Numbered from the stretch's first letter, positions 48,601-58,500 are shown. The stretch is 62,000 nucleotides of DNA from Branchiostoma floridae (GCF_000003815.2 NC_049984.1:12814003-12876002), one strand, 5' to 3'. Notes: generated by a model from the sequence alone, not told the origin. Translations and numbers: made by a program.

Positions 48601-51292
48601 TCAAAAAGGAGGATTTCAGACAACATATTTATCCAAACTCAAGGCAAAAGCGAAATTCTGACATTTGGTAATGCACCTGGCTGGTTGTTGGTTACTCCAG
48701 GGAAGGGTTTAGTGACGACATAGAAGTGTTCACAGGAATGCAGCGGTACACGGACAGGTGGACTGGACAGTTGACCCAGCTGCCATGCCCACTGCGACAG
48801 AGGAAGGACAACAGTTGGCTTGAAATTTATTCCTAGACAAAGACGGGTTGGATAGGCCAAATTTAGATGTGTTGAAAATTACAGTGGAAGTTTGCTTTTG
48901 ATGAAGGACCGTTCTGAAAATGCTGTTGTCATATCGTTCTCATACCGTCCATCTAGAGACATTGTAGCATTGGTGAAACGTAGTCCATAGTGATCATCAT
49001 AGTCATCACAACCCACCTGTCCAGCACAGTTCACGAAGTATTCACATCTGATGTCGCCTTGGTTGGTGCGTACCCCGGCCACTCTACCAGTGTCTGTCAG
49101 GACGGTTTCCACGGAAACTTTCTGGTGAATCTGTACTCCTGGATTGTGAGAAATCGTGAAATACCTACATGGTGTTATCATGTCCCTAAATTCGTAGTTG
49201 GTTCCACTTTTAGATATCCCAGTGTAAATCGGATGAAACTTGAAATTTGCTCCAAATTGCTAGACCTAGGTTATTGATTTGTGTTTGGCAATCTTTGAAT
49301 TATTTCGCTTCAGTATCCGTTTCAGACAGTATCTTTGACTCTATGCTGAGACTTTAGATTCCCTTCAACCCCAGCTGTCAGAAGCCTGAGAAGGTAAACC
49401 AACACCATTTGAAGCCCACCTCGTGACGTTGCTCCTTTTGCCAGAGACTGCATGACATCAGAAGGTGATGCCGTCCCGTCCCCGGGTATCCACAGCGCGC
49501 CCTTCAGGTCATCCACCCTCAGCAGGGGAACCTGAGCAGCGACGTCTTTAGGCCCGATCAGCTCACACTGGATACCTTCTGATCTGCAGTTAGGAAACGT
49601 ATTTGTGATATAAGCTCTGTAGTGCCCCTACCACACAAATGATGACCTTTGGCCGTATGTTTTGATAAACCAAAGATTGCCGAATCTCAGAAACACCCGA
49701 GGCCAAGAGTCAAGCATATTTTGTCTATCCAAACTTATTGACCAGCGAATGTCGACTTATCCCTAAAATTTTAACATGATCGGAAGAGTACCTGGCATAT
49801 TACTGCCGAAAATGTAATTTAGTGCTCGCCGGCTGATAGATCGTCGTGTCTTATGACAGGGGCGTAACAACAACGCACCTCCGGCACTTGTAGTGTATAA
49901 CATATCCAACAAGTATCTCCAAGTTATGCTTAGGTGACTGACGAGCAATTTTGCATTTTCGGTTGTAACCTCCACGTGGTCTCTGTGGGTACCCGGCTAT
50001 GTTTGGGTCCGGTCGGGTCCCAGACTTTGTTAACTTAAAAAACAAATAGACACCGTGGCTTTCCAGTGAAGACACCGACGGGTACCCTCGCGATATCCTG
50101 CAGTCCACCGGGACCCGACGGTCGCCAGTGCAATTGTGACCAAGAATAACTGTTCTCCACTGATTCAATAATTATCTCTTTCAACGTCAGATTCATCTCT
50201 CTCAGATCTGACAAAACGTTGAAGCTGTAAACATAACATTTTTACCTAGCAGCAGCAGCAGTTCTCCGAAGGTAAGTCATCCGGTCTGATGTCCAGGCAA
50301 GGGACATGGAGCCACATTGTCGCCATCCTACAAGAAACAACAGTCGTGCAAACTTTTAACCTTGATTATTCTAATTAATGATACTGCCTTATGTCGGTCT
50401 TGTGAACATAGGGTTTAGTGAATTCCCTAGATTGCATGGCTAGACACAAATACCATGGGGACCGCCCAAAACTTTACACGAATAGGTAAGAGTTTTACTT
50501 AATCTAAAATCGTATCTTAAACCAAGGAGATTTTTATGAAAATGAATATACACTTTCACTATCGCCGCACGTTCACATGTTTGTACAGCCGGCCAGAATA
50601 CGCGTGAATATCAAACTCTATAATGTTAGGTTTGCTAAATGTACTATTAATGTTGAGGAGCGTGTCACTGGACATGCTGTACCACTGACCAGTGCCTAGG
50701 CCTGTCTCCTCTTCCAGAGTGGCATACAGCTGCGTGCTGTATTGACAAATGTTCGTATGGAGGGTACTCGCACGCATCTGACCCACCAACCCTGCAGAAT
50801 GCCACGTCGTGCCACATCCTAGGCTGTAAAGGAAAATTTTAGAACTCTTTATGTTGTATACATTTAAATTCAAGGGCTTACTGGACAGGTATTTTTCTCT
50901 TTACAGTTCATCGGCCAGTAGATACATTTGTATGACTGATAGTCAAACCTGTAGGGGGGGCACCTGGCCAAAGTGACCACTTTTTGGTGGTCCCTCAGAT
51001 AAATTTTCCTACTGACACAAGTACATGTAGTCATCTGTCCGCATAGCCCGGCTCTTATTGGTTCAATGAAGGCCAGTTTTGTTGGTATTAGCATATTTGA
51101 CCAAAGATGGTTGGAAGTGTTACCTCCCCTGCTCCAGCAGCACCACATCAGTCCAGCCAGCCTTGGCCAGATGATACGCCACCGAGCAGCCGACGATCCC
51201 TCCTCCAGCGATCACCACTCGTGCCTCAGAGGGAAGCTCCACACTGGCTGAGCTGAGTTCACGACAGCCTGACGTTGTTCTCACATATTGTA
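39501..51292 (-). CDS. PDPR: PDPR-like FAD-dependent oxidoreductase/GcvT-domain protein, copy 1 (17 exons identified)
   Basis: In vertebrates PDPR is the mitochondrial-matrix regulatory subunit of pyruvate dehydrogenase phosphatase and is homologous to dimethylglycine and sarcosine dehydrogenases. The exons listed join in one open frame of about 842 codons. Order: FAD-binding GGGIVG motif (exon 2), CGTTWHSAG flavin-site motif (exon 3), oxidase domain through [15 protein letters not shown] (exon 10), then the GcvT-like half with [12 protein letters not shown] (exon 13), [10 protein letters not shown] (exon 15) and [12 protein letters not shown] (exon 17). These last motifs are closest to PDPR. 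The TWHSAG histidine resembles DMGDH/SARDH, so enzymatic activity is possible. The first exon with the start codon was not identified. A 4.15 kb transposon sits between exons 13 and 14. Copy 1 keeps GGEP where copy 2 has GREP. Confidence 0.9.
39891..40082 (-). CDS. PDPR: PDPR-like copy 1 exon 17
   Basis: This 192 bp exon is phase 0 at both ends. It contains [36 protein letters not shown] and [13 protein letters not shown], matching vertebrate PDPR DFIGRDALLQQRQNGV, LWPWWGEPIY and GKTTSSAYSYSL. Confidence 0.96.
40281..40463 (-). CDS. PDPR: PDPR-like copy 1 exon 16
   Basis: This 183 bp exon is phase 0 at both ends. It contains [32 protein letters not shown] and SSVTPFE, the region of the vertebrate GIRNAGYYALRSLRIEKF and LTTPLE motifs. 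Confidence 0.96.
40693..40782 (-). CDS. PDPR: PDPR-like copy 1 exon 15
   Basis: This 90 bp exon is phase 0 at both ends. It encodes [20 protein letters not shown] then [10 protein letters not shown], the conserved GcvT-type segment (vertebrate PDPR: MSVGYANGIRVMSMTHTGEPGFMLYIP). Confidence 0.96.
41155..41220. repeat. Imperfect inverted repeat in an intron
   Basis: CAGATAGCATCCACTATCT at about 41159 is mirrored by AGATAGTGGATACTGGATGC followed by TATCTG at about 41195-41220, forming a strong hairpin in the intron between exons 14 and 15. Confidence 0.6.
41258..41468 (-). CDS. PDPR: PDPR-like copy 1 exon 14
   Basis: This 211 bp exon completes His and ends in phase 0. It contains [40 protein letters not shown] and [10 protein letters not shown]. 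Same length as in copy 2, where the following intron is only 388 bp. Confidence 0.96.
41851..46000. mobile_element. 4.15 kb DNA transposon, 0.55 kb inverted repeats, TTAA target (Kolobok- or piggyBac-like)
   Basis: The inverted repeats span about 41851-42396 and 45446-46000 and are highly similar, for example TCCTCAAATTTTGTGTGGTG near the outer side. TTAA stands on both sides (41847-41850 and 46001-46004). The ends start GAGGCTCTG and GAGCTGATG. The centre carries a broken transposase-like gene on the plus strand (43089-44966). TTAA targets are typical of Kolobok and piggyBac; long inverted repeats and purine-rich termini favour Kolobok, but this is inference. It sits in the intron between exons 13 and 14 of copy 1, in antisense to the gene. 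Confidence 0.85.
43089..44966 (+). pseudogene. Frameshifted transposase-like gene with a C2H2 zinc finger
   Basis: Three overlapping open frames cover one ancestral reading direction: 43089-43589, 43417-44529 and 44397-44966. The meaningful frame shifts near 43545-43570 and again near 44400-44430. Features include [30 protein letters not shown] and [18 protein letters not shown], acidic motifs spaced like a DDE nuclease core. A C2H2 finger follows (Cys-x4-Cys-x12-His-x5-His, about 44164-44245), and a C-terminal part with [20 protein letters not shown]. Similar multi-domain proteins are scattered through cnidarian, mollusc and amphioxus genomes. The superfamily is not certain; with two frameshifts it is probably inactive. 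Confidence 0.75.
46178..46326 (-). CDS. PDPR: PDPR-like copy 1 exon 13
   Basis: This 149 bp exon starts in phase 0 and ends two bases into His. It contains [20 protein letters not shown] and [20 protein letters not shown]; the GGYENDC.IARL motif is shared with vertebrate PDPR and argues for PDPR over DMGDH or SARDH. Confidence 0.97.
46464..46597 (-). CDS. PDPR: PDPR-like copy 1 exon 12
   Basis: This 134 bp exon is 6 bp shorter than in copy 2. It contains [20 protein letters not shown] and [14 protein letters not shown] (copy 2: [20 protein letters not shown]). It is the only exon length difference between the copies and keeps the frame. Confidence 0.96.
46811..46966 (-). CDS. PDPR: PDPR-like copy 1 exon 11
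   Basis: This 156 bp exon contains [36 protein letters not shown] and [12 protein letters not shown], the hinge between the oxidase half and the GcvT-like half. Confidence 0.96.
47464..47656 (-). CDS. PDPR: PDPR-like copy 1 exon 10
   Basis: This 193 bp exon contains [40 protein letters not shown] and [20 protein letters not shown], the C-terminal flavin-contacting part of the oxidase domain. Confidence 0.97.
47795..47919 (-). CDS. PDPR: PDPR-like copy 1 exon 9
   Basis: This 125 bp exon contains [20 protein letters not shown] and [20 protein letters not shown]. The PE.FTPD..LGE motif is shared by PDPR and SARDH. Confidence 0.97.
48158..48310 (-). CDS. PDPR: PDPR-like copy 1 exon 8
   Basis: This 153 bp exon contains [40 protein letters not shown] and LLEEDWDHF. 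Vertebrate PDPR has GGFEKNPKPIFTEG and LQEDWDHF. Confidence 0.97.
48677..48791 (-). CDS. PDPR: PDPR-like copy 1 exon 7
   Basis: This 115 bp exon contains [38 protein letters not shown]; the PLHSCEHFY motif equals vertebrate PLHACEHFY. Confidence 0.97.
49017..49138 (-). CDS. PDPR: PDPR-like copy 1 exon 6
   Basis: This 122 bp exon contains [40 protein letters not shown], the second flavin-domain strand ending in the NCAGQW motif that exon 7 completes. Confidence 0.97.
49420..49583 (-). CDS. PDPR: PDPR-like copy 1 exon 5
   Basis: This 164 bp exon contains [40 protein letters not shown] and [12 protein letters not shown]. Confidence 0.96.
50246..50327 (-). CDS. PDPR: PDPR-like copy 1 exon 4
   Basis: This 82 bp exon (ttgtag acceptor, gtaaaa donor) contains [20 protein letters not shown] then RTAAAA, the segment like DMGDH 'GSIRLA'. 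Confidence 0.94.
50690..50823 (-). CDS. PDPR: PDPR-like copy 1 exon 3 (flavin-site motif)
   Basis: This 134 bp exon contains [40 protein letters not shown]. The His of TWHSAG stands where DMGDH and SARDH attach FAD covalently. From memory, vertebrate PDPR has no His at this position (RFCAG). Confidence 0.96.
51124..51292 (-). CDS. PDPR: PDPR-like copy 1 exon 2
   Basis: This 169 bp exon starts two bases into a codon and ends two bases into Ser. It contains [20 protein letters not shown], then [20 protein letters not shown], the FAD-binding beta-alpha-beta fold, and DVVLLEQG. The segment before it is Arg/Ser/Thr-rich, fitting the end of a mitochondrial targeting region. Confidence 0.96.
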
Positions 51293-51403
51293 CTGTAGTA
51301 GAGATTTTCTTTGTTAATAATCTTACATCAATTCAGCAAAAATACAGTTAATAGGATGAATCTTAATTTGAAATTAAGCTCACCTTACGAACAGAAACGG
51401 GGG

Positions 51404-51996
51404 GTGACACAGGTTATCTGGCACTCACGACCCATTGTGGGAGTCAAGTATCTCTAACGTCACGTCCCGAAATTTCCCAACCCTTCAACGTGTTGGTCAC
51501 GTCAAGTTTTGTCTTGATTCATAATGTCATTTTCGAACACAGATAAACCTTCATGCTAACTTTTAGCATGCTCATGAGACTTTTGTGTTCACATATGCAC
51601 AGGCTATAACAAATAACATCCTAGTCAATTTTTGTTACATGATGCAACTGAATTTGACTGACTTTCTTTATTACACGCAATTGCGTATACACACTTGATT
51701 CGCAGACCTACATGGAGATGAATTGCCTTATTTCGCGATCGGTCACACACAAGCAGACATTACGCGCAGCCCTTGGTGCGTTACCAAAAACATTTCGGCA
51801 TTGAACGATTATAACGACAGCGCAGATATGCGTGACCTGTATTTCTGGTCTTCCCCGGCGGCGCTGCCATGTATTCAAATGCCGGCGCGTCTTTCTTTTG
51901 TTGTCCACCGTTTCAAAATATATGTTACTCAAAGATGCTACCTCGATGGGCCGATTCTTACGAAGTTTAAAGGTCAGCCTTGAACAGACAGAACCT
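51404..51996. repeat. Direct duplicate of 52336-52929 across an assembly gap
   Basis: This 590-base stretch is repeated with an offset of 932 bases and looks identical until its last bases (one-base differences near 51985-51996). Its placement on both sides of a run of N suggests two overlapping contigs placed in series. Confidence 0.85.
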
Positions 51997-52003
51997 GTGA
52001 GTG

Positions 52004-52324
52004 NNNNNNNNNNNNNNNNNNNNNNNNNNNNNNNNNNNNNNNNNNNNNNNNNNNNNNNNNNNNNNNNNNNNNNNNNNNNNNNNNNNNNNNNNNNNNNNNN
52101 NNNNNNNNNNNNNNNNNNNNNNNNNNNNNNNNNNNNNNNNNNNNNNNNNNNNNNNNNNNNNNNNNNNNNNNNNNNNNNNNNNNNNNNNNNNNNNNNNNNN
52201 NNNNNNNNNNNNNNNNNNNNNNNNNNNNNNNNNNNNNNNNNNNNNNNNNNNNNNNNNNNNNNNNNNNNNNNNNNNNNNNNNNNNNNNNNNNNNNNNNNNN
52301 NNNNNNNNNNNNNNNNNNNNNNNN
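52004..52324. other. Assembly gap, 321 N
   Basis: There are 321 N between the two copies of the duplicated flank. If the flanks are one locus, the gap and one copy do not exist in the real chromosome. Confidence 0.99.
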
Positions 52325-52335
52325 ACTTTTCAAAT

Positions 52336-52929
52336 GTGACACAGGTTATCTGGCACTCACGACCCATTGTGGGAGTCAAGTATCTCTAACGTCACGTCCC
52401 GAAATTTCCCAACCCTTCAACGTGTTGGTCACGTCAAGTTTTGTCTTGATTCATAATGTCATTTTCGAACACAGATAAACCTTCATGCTAACTTTTAGCA
52501 TGCTCATGAGACTTTTGTGTTCACATATGCACAGGCTATAACAAATAACATCCTAGTCAATTTTTGTTACATGATGCAACTGAATTTGACTGACTTTCTT
52601 TATTACACGCAATTGCGTATACACACTTGATTCGCAGACCTACATGGAGATGAATTGCCTTATTTCGCGATCGGTCACACACAAGCAGACATTACGCGCA
52701 GCCCTTGGTGCGTTACCAAAAACATTTCGGCATTGAACGATTATAACGACAGCGCAGATATGCGTGACCTGTATTTCTGGTCTTCCCCGGCGGCGCTGCC
52801 ATGTATTCAAATGCCGGCGCGTCTTTCTTTTGTTGTCCACCGTTTCAAAATATATGTTACTCAAAGATGCTACCTCGATGGGCCGATTCTTACGAAGTTT
52901 AAAGGTCAGCCTTGTAACAGACAGAACCT
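52336..52929. repeat. Second copy of the gap-flanking duplicate
   Basis: Same sequence as 51404-51996. From 52930 it continues into the spacer arm that pairs with 54400-54640, so this copy is the one joined to the palindrome centre. Confidence 0.85.
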
Positions 52930-53944
52930 TGTTGAGTTTGTGGGTTGAATACACTTAACAATTGTTAGGTAACGCCCACTTTACCCTCGCCCTAAACAAT
53001 TTCACACTTGAATTCGGTCGGTGATGGAATTCATCAAGCTTTACCTACAAATGAGGTTTCACAAATGTCGTGGTTTTACAACAAACCAACAACATGTTCA
53101 GCACATATGCAACATAACTTGATATCGTGAGTAAACAGCACTGTTCGTGTCACTGCATCGATATACGCTCAATACATTATACGTTAATCTGGATTTTACT
53201 TCGAGGGAATAGGAAAGTGGATATAAGAGTTGTCTTAGCCTGAAATAGGCCAGGTTCTTGGCTCACGTTGATGTGCAGTCCTCGCCACCCTACTTCTGGA
53301 CAACAGCAGGCCCCCTGAGCGGACCAGATTCAAAACCATCCTGTTTGGCACGAATACTCATATCCTCTGGACTTTGGCACTGCTGACGGCCTGACCTCTG
53401 TTCCATGGTAAAAGTGTTTATTCAGAACCGGTTCTGAGGGACAGACCATTCTACATATAGCGAGGGTCGTGGATCATGAGATGCCATGCTAAATGACAGC
53501 ATGACACTGCCCTTCCTTGGTAAATTCATCTTTGGCAATTCACACATTCTTGGAGTCCACATCTCGATGTTTGAATTGAACAACTAACTTGACGGTGTAA
53601 CAGCGACTTCTGTCTGATGTTCTTATTATTGCAATTGCTACCTGTTGGCAGCATCCGAGGCGTTATACTCTAAACTTCAGAAACGGTAAAAAGTGTCTTC
53701 TTGAGACATTTGTATACAAAAACAAGGCATAAGAAGTACCTAAATCCAGAATACAATTGACAGACTTGAATTCAAACTTTCATTTGGAAAGAGCGCCGTA
53801 TGATTGTGAGATTTACAATTTATCGATCGAGAATTAATGTTTTGATTCCTGTCTTCAACTCATCTTTTTCACTGATAGGTAACATAAACGCCACTGTATG
53901 GGATGTTCATTTATCTTAATTGGTAGCTTCTTCACAGTGGAGCT

Positions 53945-54085
53945 CCTGTAACCAATTAGTTGGTAACTCGGTGATCCCAGTTCGAATCCAGGGGAGTATA
54001 TTGGTTGGGGCCGCATCGGCCTGTAGGTTGGAGCAGCACCATCTTTCGGAAGGGACGTAAAATGCGGTCCGTGTTCGAGCCTCAT
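53945..54085 (+). repeat. SINE-like element in the palindrome centre
   Basis: It includes GTTCGAATCC (similar to a tRNA-type B box), TTGGTTGGGGCCGCATCGGC and TCTTTCGGAAGGGACGTAAA, followed by a TGTTCGAGCC stretch. Its tail matches the reversed fragment at 14833-14893. It is tRNA-derived by appearance only. Confidence 0.6.
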
Positions 54086-55234
54086 TACCGGAGAATGATT
54101 GTCATGCTGTCATCTCATGATCCACCTATGTACAGAATGGTCCGTCCCTCAAACGTAGAAACGCAGTTAGCATTGGTACAGAGGTCAGGCCGTGAGCAGT
54201 GCCAAAGTCCAGAGGATATAAGTATTCGTGCCAAACAGGATGGTTTTGAATCTGGTCCGCTCAGGCAGCCTGCTGTTGTCCAGAAGTAGGGTGGTGTGGA
54301 CTACACATGAACGTGAGCCAAGAACCTGGCATATTTCAGGCTGGGGGCTACTTATAATATCTTCTTTCCATTTCCCTCGAAGTACAAGTCAGACTAACTT
54401 AGAACTTGTAACGTTACAATATTAGTCCATGGTTGGTTGCCGTGGCACTATAGTATAAGTGCTGTTGACTTACCATATCAACAGTTACGTTGCATACGTG
54501 CTCAACAGGTAGTTGTTTTACTGTAAAACAGCGACATTTGTGAATAGTTGTTTATGTTATGTAAAGCTCGATGAATGCCCCCACCGACCGAACTTCAAGG
54601 TCAATGCGGGGTTACTGTGACCCAATATGTGTACATAACCAACAAACTCAAAAAGTACCGATCTGTTTCAAGGCTGACCTTTAAACCTGGTAAGAATGTC
54701 ATCACGAGCAAGCAAATTTTTTAAGACATATTTGAAACGGTGGACAACAACAACAGAAAGAAGCGACGGCATTTAAATACATGGCAGTGCCGTCGGGAAA
54801 GATCCGGAAGTAACGTTACAGGTCACACACTGTCTTAAACCATAGTTCAATGTAGAAATGTTTTTGGTAACGCACCAAGGGCTGAGCGTAATGTCCCCTT
54901 GAGTGACCGATCGCGAAATCAGGCAATTTATGTTAAATTTTGCGGTTCAAGTGTATATACGGAATTGCGTGTAATAAAGAAAGCCAGTCAAATCCAGCTG
55001 CATCATGTAACAAAAATTGACTAGGATGTACTTTGTGGCTGTGCGTATGTAAACACAAAAGTCTCTCATGAGCAAGTTAAACTTTATCATCATGGCTTAT
55101 CTGTGTTGGTGAATTAACGTGACCAACACGTAAAAGAATCAGGACATATTTTAGGGACGCGACGTTAGAGACACGTGACTTCCAGAAAGGGTCGTAAGTG
55201 CCAGATAAGCTGTGTCACTCCCCGTCTCTGTTCA

Positions 55235-55244
55235 ATGTCGGACG
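55235..55244 (+). CDS. PDPR: Candidate first coding exon of PDPR-like copy 2
   Basis: ATGTCGGACG precedes gtgagc, and the single trailing base is exactly the phase that exon 2 needs, giving M-S-D-V-Q-Y-V-R. The intron would be 119 bp. The donor is conserved in copy 1 (51382-51388 region), but copy 1 lacks the bases holding this ATG and has a TAA there. The call is therefore weak; a longer first exon elsewhere may be the real one. Confidence 0.3.
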
Positions 55245-55363
55245 GTGAGCTCGAATTTTAAGCCTAATAAATGTACACATGTAGTATGTTCTAACTGTAA
55301 TTCAACTTGCATAAATGGACTGAATTGATGTAAGATTATTAACAAAACAAATATTTACTACAG

Positions 55364-55532
55364 TGCAATATGTGAGAACAACGTCAGGCTGTCGTGAACT
55401 CAGCTCAGCCAGTGTACAGTTTCCCTCTGAGGCACGGGTCGTGATCGCTGGAGGAGGGATCGTCGGCTGCTCGGTGGCGTATCATCTGGCCAAGGCTGGC
55501 TGGACTGATGTGGTGCTACTGGAACAGGGGAG
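55364..55532 (+). CDS. PDPR: PDPR-like copy 2 exon 2
   Basis: This 169 bp exon (tacag / gtagta) contains [20 protein letters not shown] and [20 protein letters not shown]. It differs from copy 1 at VQF for VEL. Confidence 0.95.
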
Positions 55533-58500
55533 GTAGTAAGGCTAACGTCACATTTCCAAACCGGGGCCTGGCCCGGCTGTTTGTGGAAATCCCGGTTTGG
55601 AAATGTGACAAGTTCTCCAAGCACTTCTCGTCAAGAATTATGACCGATAGTAACATGTTATTTGAAACGTACGCGGCAGAATTTGAAATGTAATCCGCGT
55701 CAAAGATTTTTTTTCTTGCAGCTTGGGATGTGGCACAACCTGGCATTCTGCAGGGATTGTGGTTCAGATGCGTTCTAACACCCTCCACACCAACATATGC
55801 CAATACAGCGCGCAGCTGTATGCCACTCTGGAAGAGGAAACGGGTCTTGGCACTGGTCAGTGGTATAACTTACATCGTGTGACACGTTCCTCAACAATAC
55901 CAAATTGCTTTGTTGGGTTTGGTCTCCAAACAAAAATGTGTGTGCAGCGATATTTGTACTGTACATTGAGTACATACTGCATATTGAGTGTACATTGGCC
56001 AAAGTTTAAGGTCCTATTTGATCGGTATTCAATATACTAAAATCCTCTTTAGCATTCCTATAACGTATATTGTTTTGCATGCTCTAATGCTTATTGTGTG
56101 TATCCATTCAATTCAGAGAATTCATTAAACCCTAACAGATCAATAGAATCTTCCTCCTGTTTTAACATTTGACACGGGTATTATTCTGTACAACCCGAAT
56201 TAATGATGATTTCTATAGACCTAGAGAATGTGCATAGCTACCATCACAAGGAATATGCGTGACTTCTGTGTTTGTGAACAGGGTGGCGACAGTGTGGTAC
56301 CGTGTCCCTTGCCAGGACATCAGATCGCATGACTTACCTTCGGAGAACTGCCGCTGCTGCTAGGTACAATGTAATAGCATTTAATGCGCTGGCATCTTGG
56401 ACTTGGCATATCAGCTCGAAGAGATATGGATCAAATTTGAAAAAAAAAAACATCTGATTACATGGCGCAGTAGATACAATAATTTGGAGAAAATAGTTGA
56501 AGATGTGCATGTAACCAGTGTAGTTGTCATAAAGTGAATATCACAAAGACTTTTCCTAACAGATCAGACGGTGTCCAGTGTGAGCTGATCGGCCCTAAAG
56601 ACGTCGCTGCTCAGGTTCCTCTGCTGAGGGTGGATGACCTGAAGGGCGCGCTGTGGATACCCGGGGACGGGACGGCATCACCTTCTGATGTCATGCAGTC
56701 TCTGGCTAAAGGAGCAACGTCACGAGGTGGGCTTCAAATGTTGTAAGTTCTAGAGTTTGTGAGCTTCTACCAATGTTGGAGTCGAAGGCAATCCGGAGTC
56801 TCAAACTACAAAGAGCTAACATTATCAAACGCAAAATGCTATTTGGAACAATTTTTAACTTTCTTCCAGTGAGTCATCAGGAAATTTTGTTTGCAAGGAT
56901 AAAAGATATCTAGTTATAAATTTTAGTTTAGCGACACATTTTACTTACATTGTACTTTTTCCATGATTCCTCACAATCCAGGAGTACAGATTCACCAGAA
57001 AGTTGCCGTGGAAACCGTCCTGACAGACACTGGTAGGGTGGCGGGAGTCCGGACCAACCAAGGCGACATCAGATGTGAATACTTCGTGAACTGTGCTGGA
57101 CAGGTGGGTCGTTAACACGTGCAACCATTGGTGCTACTGTAACACTGCAGGGCTGAACTTAACCAGATAAGCATTGGGCTGTATAAGGTTGGTTTGTAGA
57201 AAAAGCAACGCCCTTAAGCAATATACATTAAATTTTACATGTATTTGCTATGCAATCAATAGACTGAGCTCCATGTCGTCTACGTCTATTTCATACTGGA
57301 CAAAGCCCTCATGCGGGGCACCACGTCCTGGTTACACGACTAGTATGGCTTATGGGGTTAGTGGTACCCAAAAATGAAGAAAGATGGTCAGAACAAAACA
57401 TGGTGCTGCGGAATATTTAATAGGTCAAACTACTATATTTTCCATTGCAGTGGGCATGGCAGCTGGGTCAACTGTCCAGTCCACCTGTCCGTGTACCGCT
57501 GCATTCCTGTGAACACTTCTACGTTGTCACTAAGCCCTTCCCTGGAGTAACCAACAACCAACCAGGTAAATCACCATTGTCAGAATTTCGCTTGAATGTT
57601 TCTTAATCTGTGTCTGAAATAGTGCTCTTTTTGAACATATGGCTCTGCTTAGTATGAAGATTCACTTCCCAACAGCATGAATACATGTTGCTGGCGCTAT
57701 ATCAAACTTTGCCGAAACCACAGCTATTAAATTAAAGAAAATTGAATAGTTATTGATATGTTAAGCTATTTTCTCGGCTGGCAACATATTAACCCTTTTT
57801 TTCCTTGACTGGAAACTTTATCAATAGTGAGTGTCCTAACAGATATTAGGCAATTTCTATTAATGATTGCGCTTGATGAAACAGGGTGTAGAACGAAACA
57901 CAAGTCAAGTGCTCTAAGTATCTTGTACTCCCTACGTATGCAGTTATCAGGGACCCTGATGGCATGCACTACTCACGTGAGTGGAGTGGAGGTGTCTTGG
58001 CAGGAGGCTTTGAACTAAACCCCAAACCGGTCTTCACAGATGGTATCCCATCAAAATTTGAGTTTCAACTGTTAGAGGAAGACTGGGACCACTTCAGTAA
58101 GTCAGATACTCGTATCACTCACTAACGAATTATGTCACAATAGACGGCATCTTAAACAGAGTTGCACGTTTCCTTTTTTTCTGTTACATATCCCACTGTA
58201 AAGTTCCAAAGTACCTTGTTTCCAATATCCCTCCCATTACAAAAAAATTGACATAATCTAATTTTGTTCCTAATGTGTATAATCTTCAGTGCCCATCATG
58301 GAGCAGGCGACATACCGTATGCCAGCCCTACAGGATGCAGAGATCAGACAGTTTCTAAACGGGCCAGAGAGCTTCACCCCTGATATGTCACCTGTACTGG
58401 GGGAAGCGCCAGAGGTGGGTCAGGACGTTCACAGCTAAGGATGGGTAATGTAGTACTGGAAGAAGATATACATCGTATTGGAGGCATTCTTTTTCCGCAT

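Larger units (their letters stand above)
39160..53510. repeat. Left arm of a large inverted duplication
   Basis: This arm contains PDPR-like copy 1, its 3' UTR minisatellite and half the spacer. It pairs in opposite orientation with 54085-62000. The arms differ by the 4.15 kb transposon, the gap-associated duplicate, and many small intron differences. Confidence 0.85.
51293..55234. promoter_or_regulatory. Head-to-head spacer between the two PDPR-like genes (inverted-repeat arms around a unique centre)
   Basis: Both genes start outward from here, so their promoters must lie in this 3.9 kb. The arms are inverted copies: about 51404-51990 with 54650-55230, 52970-53220 with 54400-54640, and 53236-53510 with 54085-54354. 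The centre (53511-54084) is unique and includes a SINE-like element. A CpG-rich stretch of the left arm (about 51730-51900, with GGCGGCGCTGCC and GCCGGCGCG) is a plausible promoter or first-exon region. No TATA box was convincingly assigned. Confidence 0.5.

Noticed and set aside
51708-52379. Long open frames spanning the N run
   Set aside because: Open only because N codons are read as X. The real parts duplicate the frame at 52640-52954.
52640-52954. 104-codon minus-strand frame upstream of PDPR-like copy 1, considered as first exon
   Set aside because: It has a mitochondrial-like basic start, but its best donor leaves the wrong phase for exon 2, and the mirror region near copy 2 is not open in that frame.
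53945-54085. A tRNA gene
   Set aside because: A B-box-like GTTCGAATCC is present, but there is no cloverleaf, and the tail matches another dispersed copy, so SINE-like is the better reading.
54750-54820. ATGGCAGTGCCGTCGGG (ATGGCAGCGCCGCCGGG in copy 1) as PDPR start
   Set aside because: In copy 1 it could end in a usable phase at GTCACG, but this is a poor donor, and copy 2 has TAA ten codons in.
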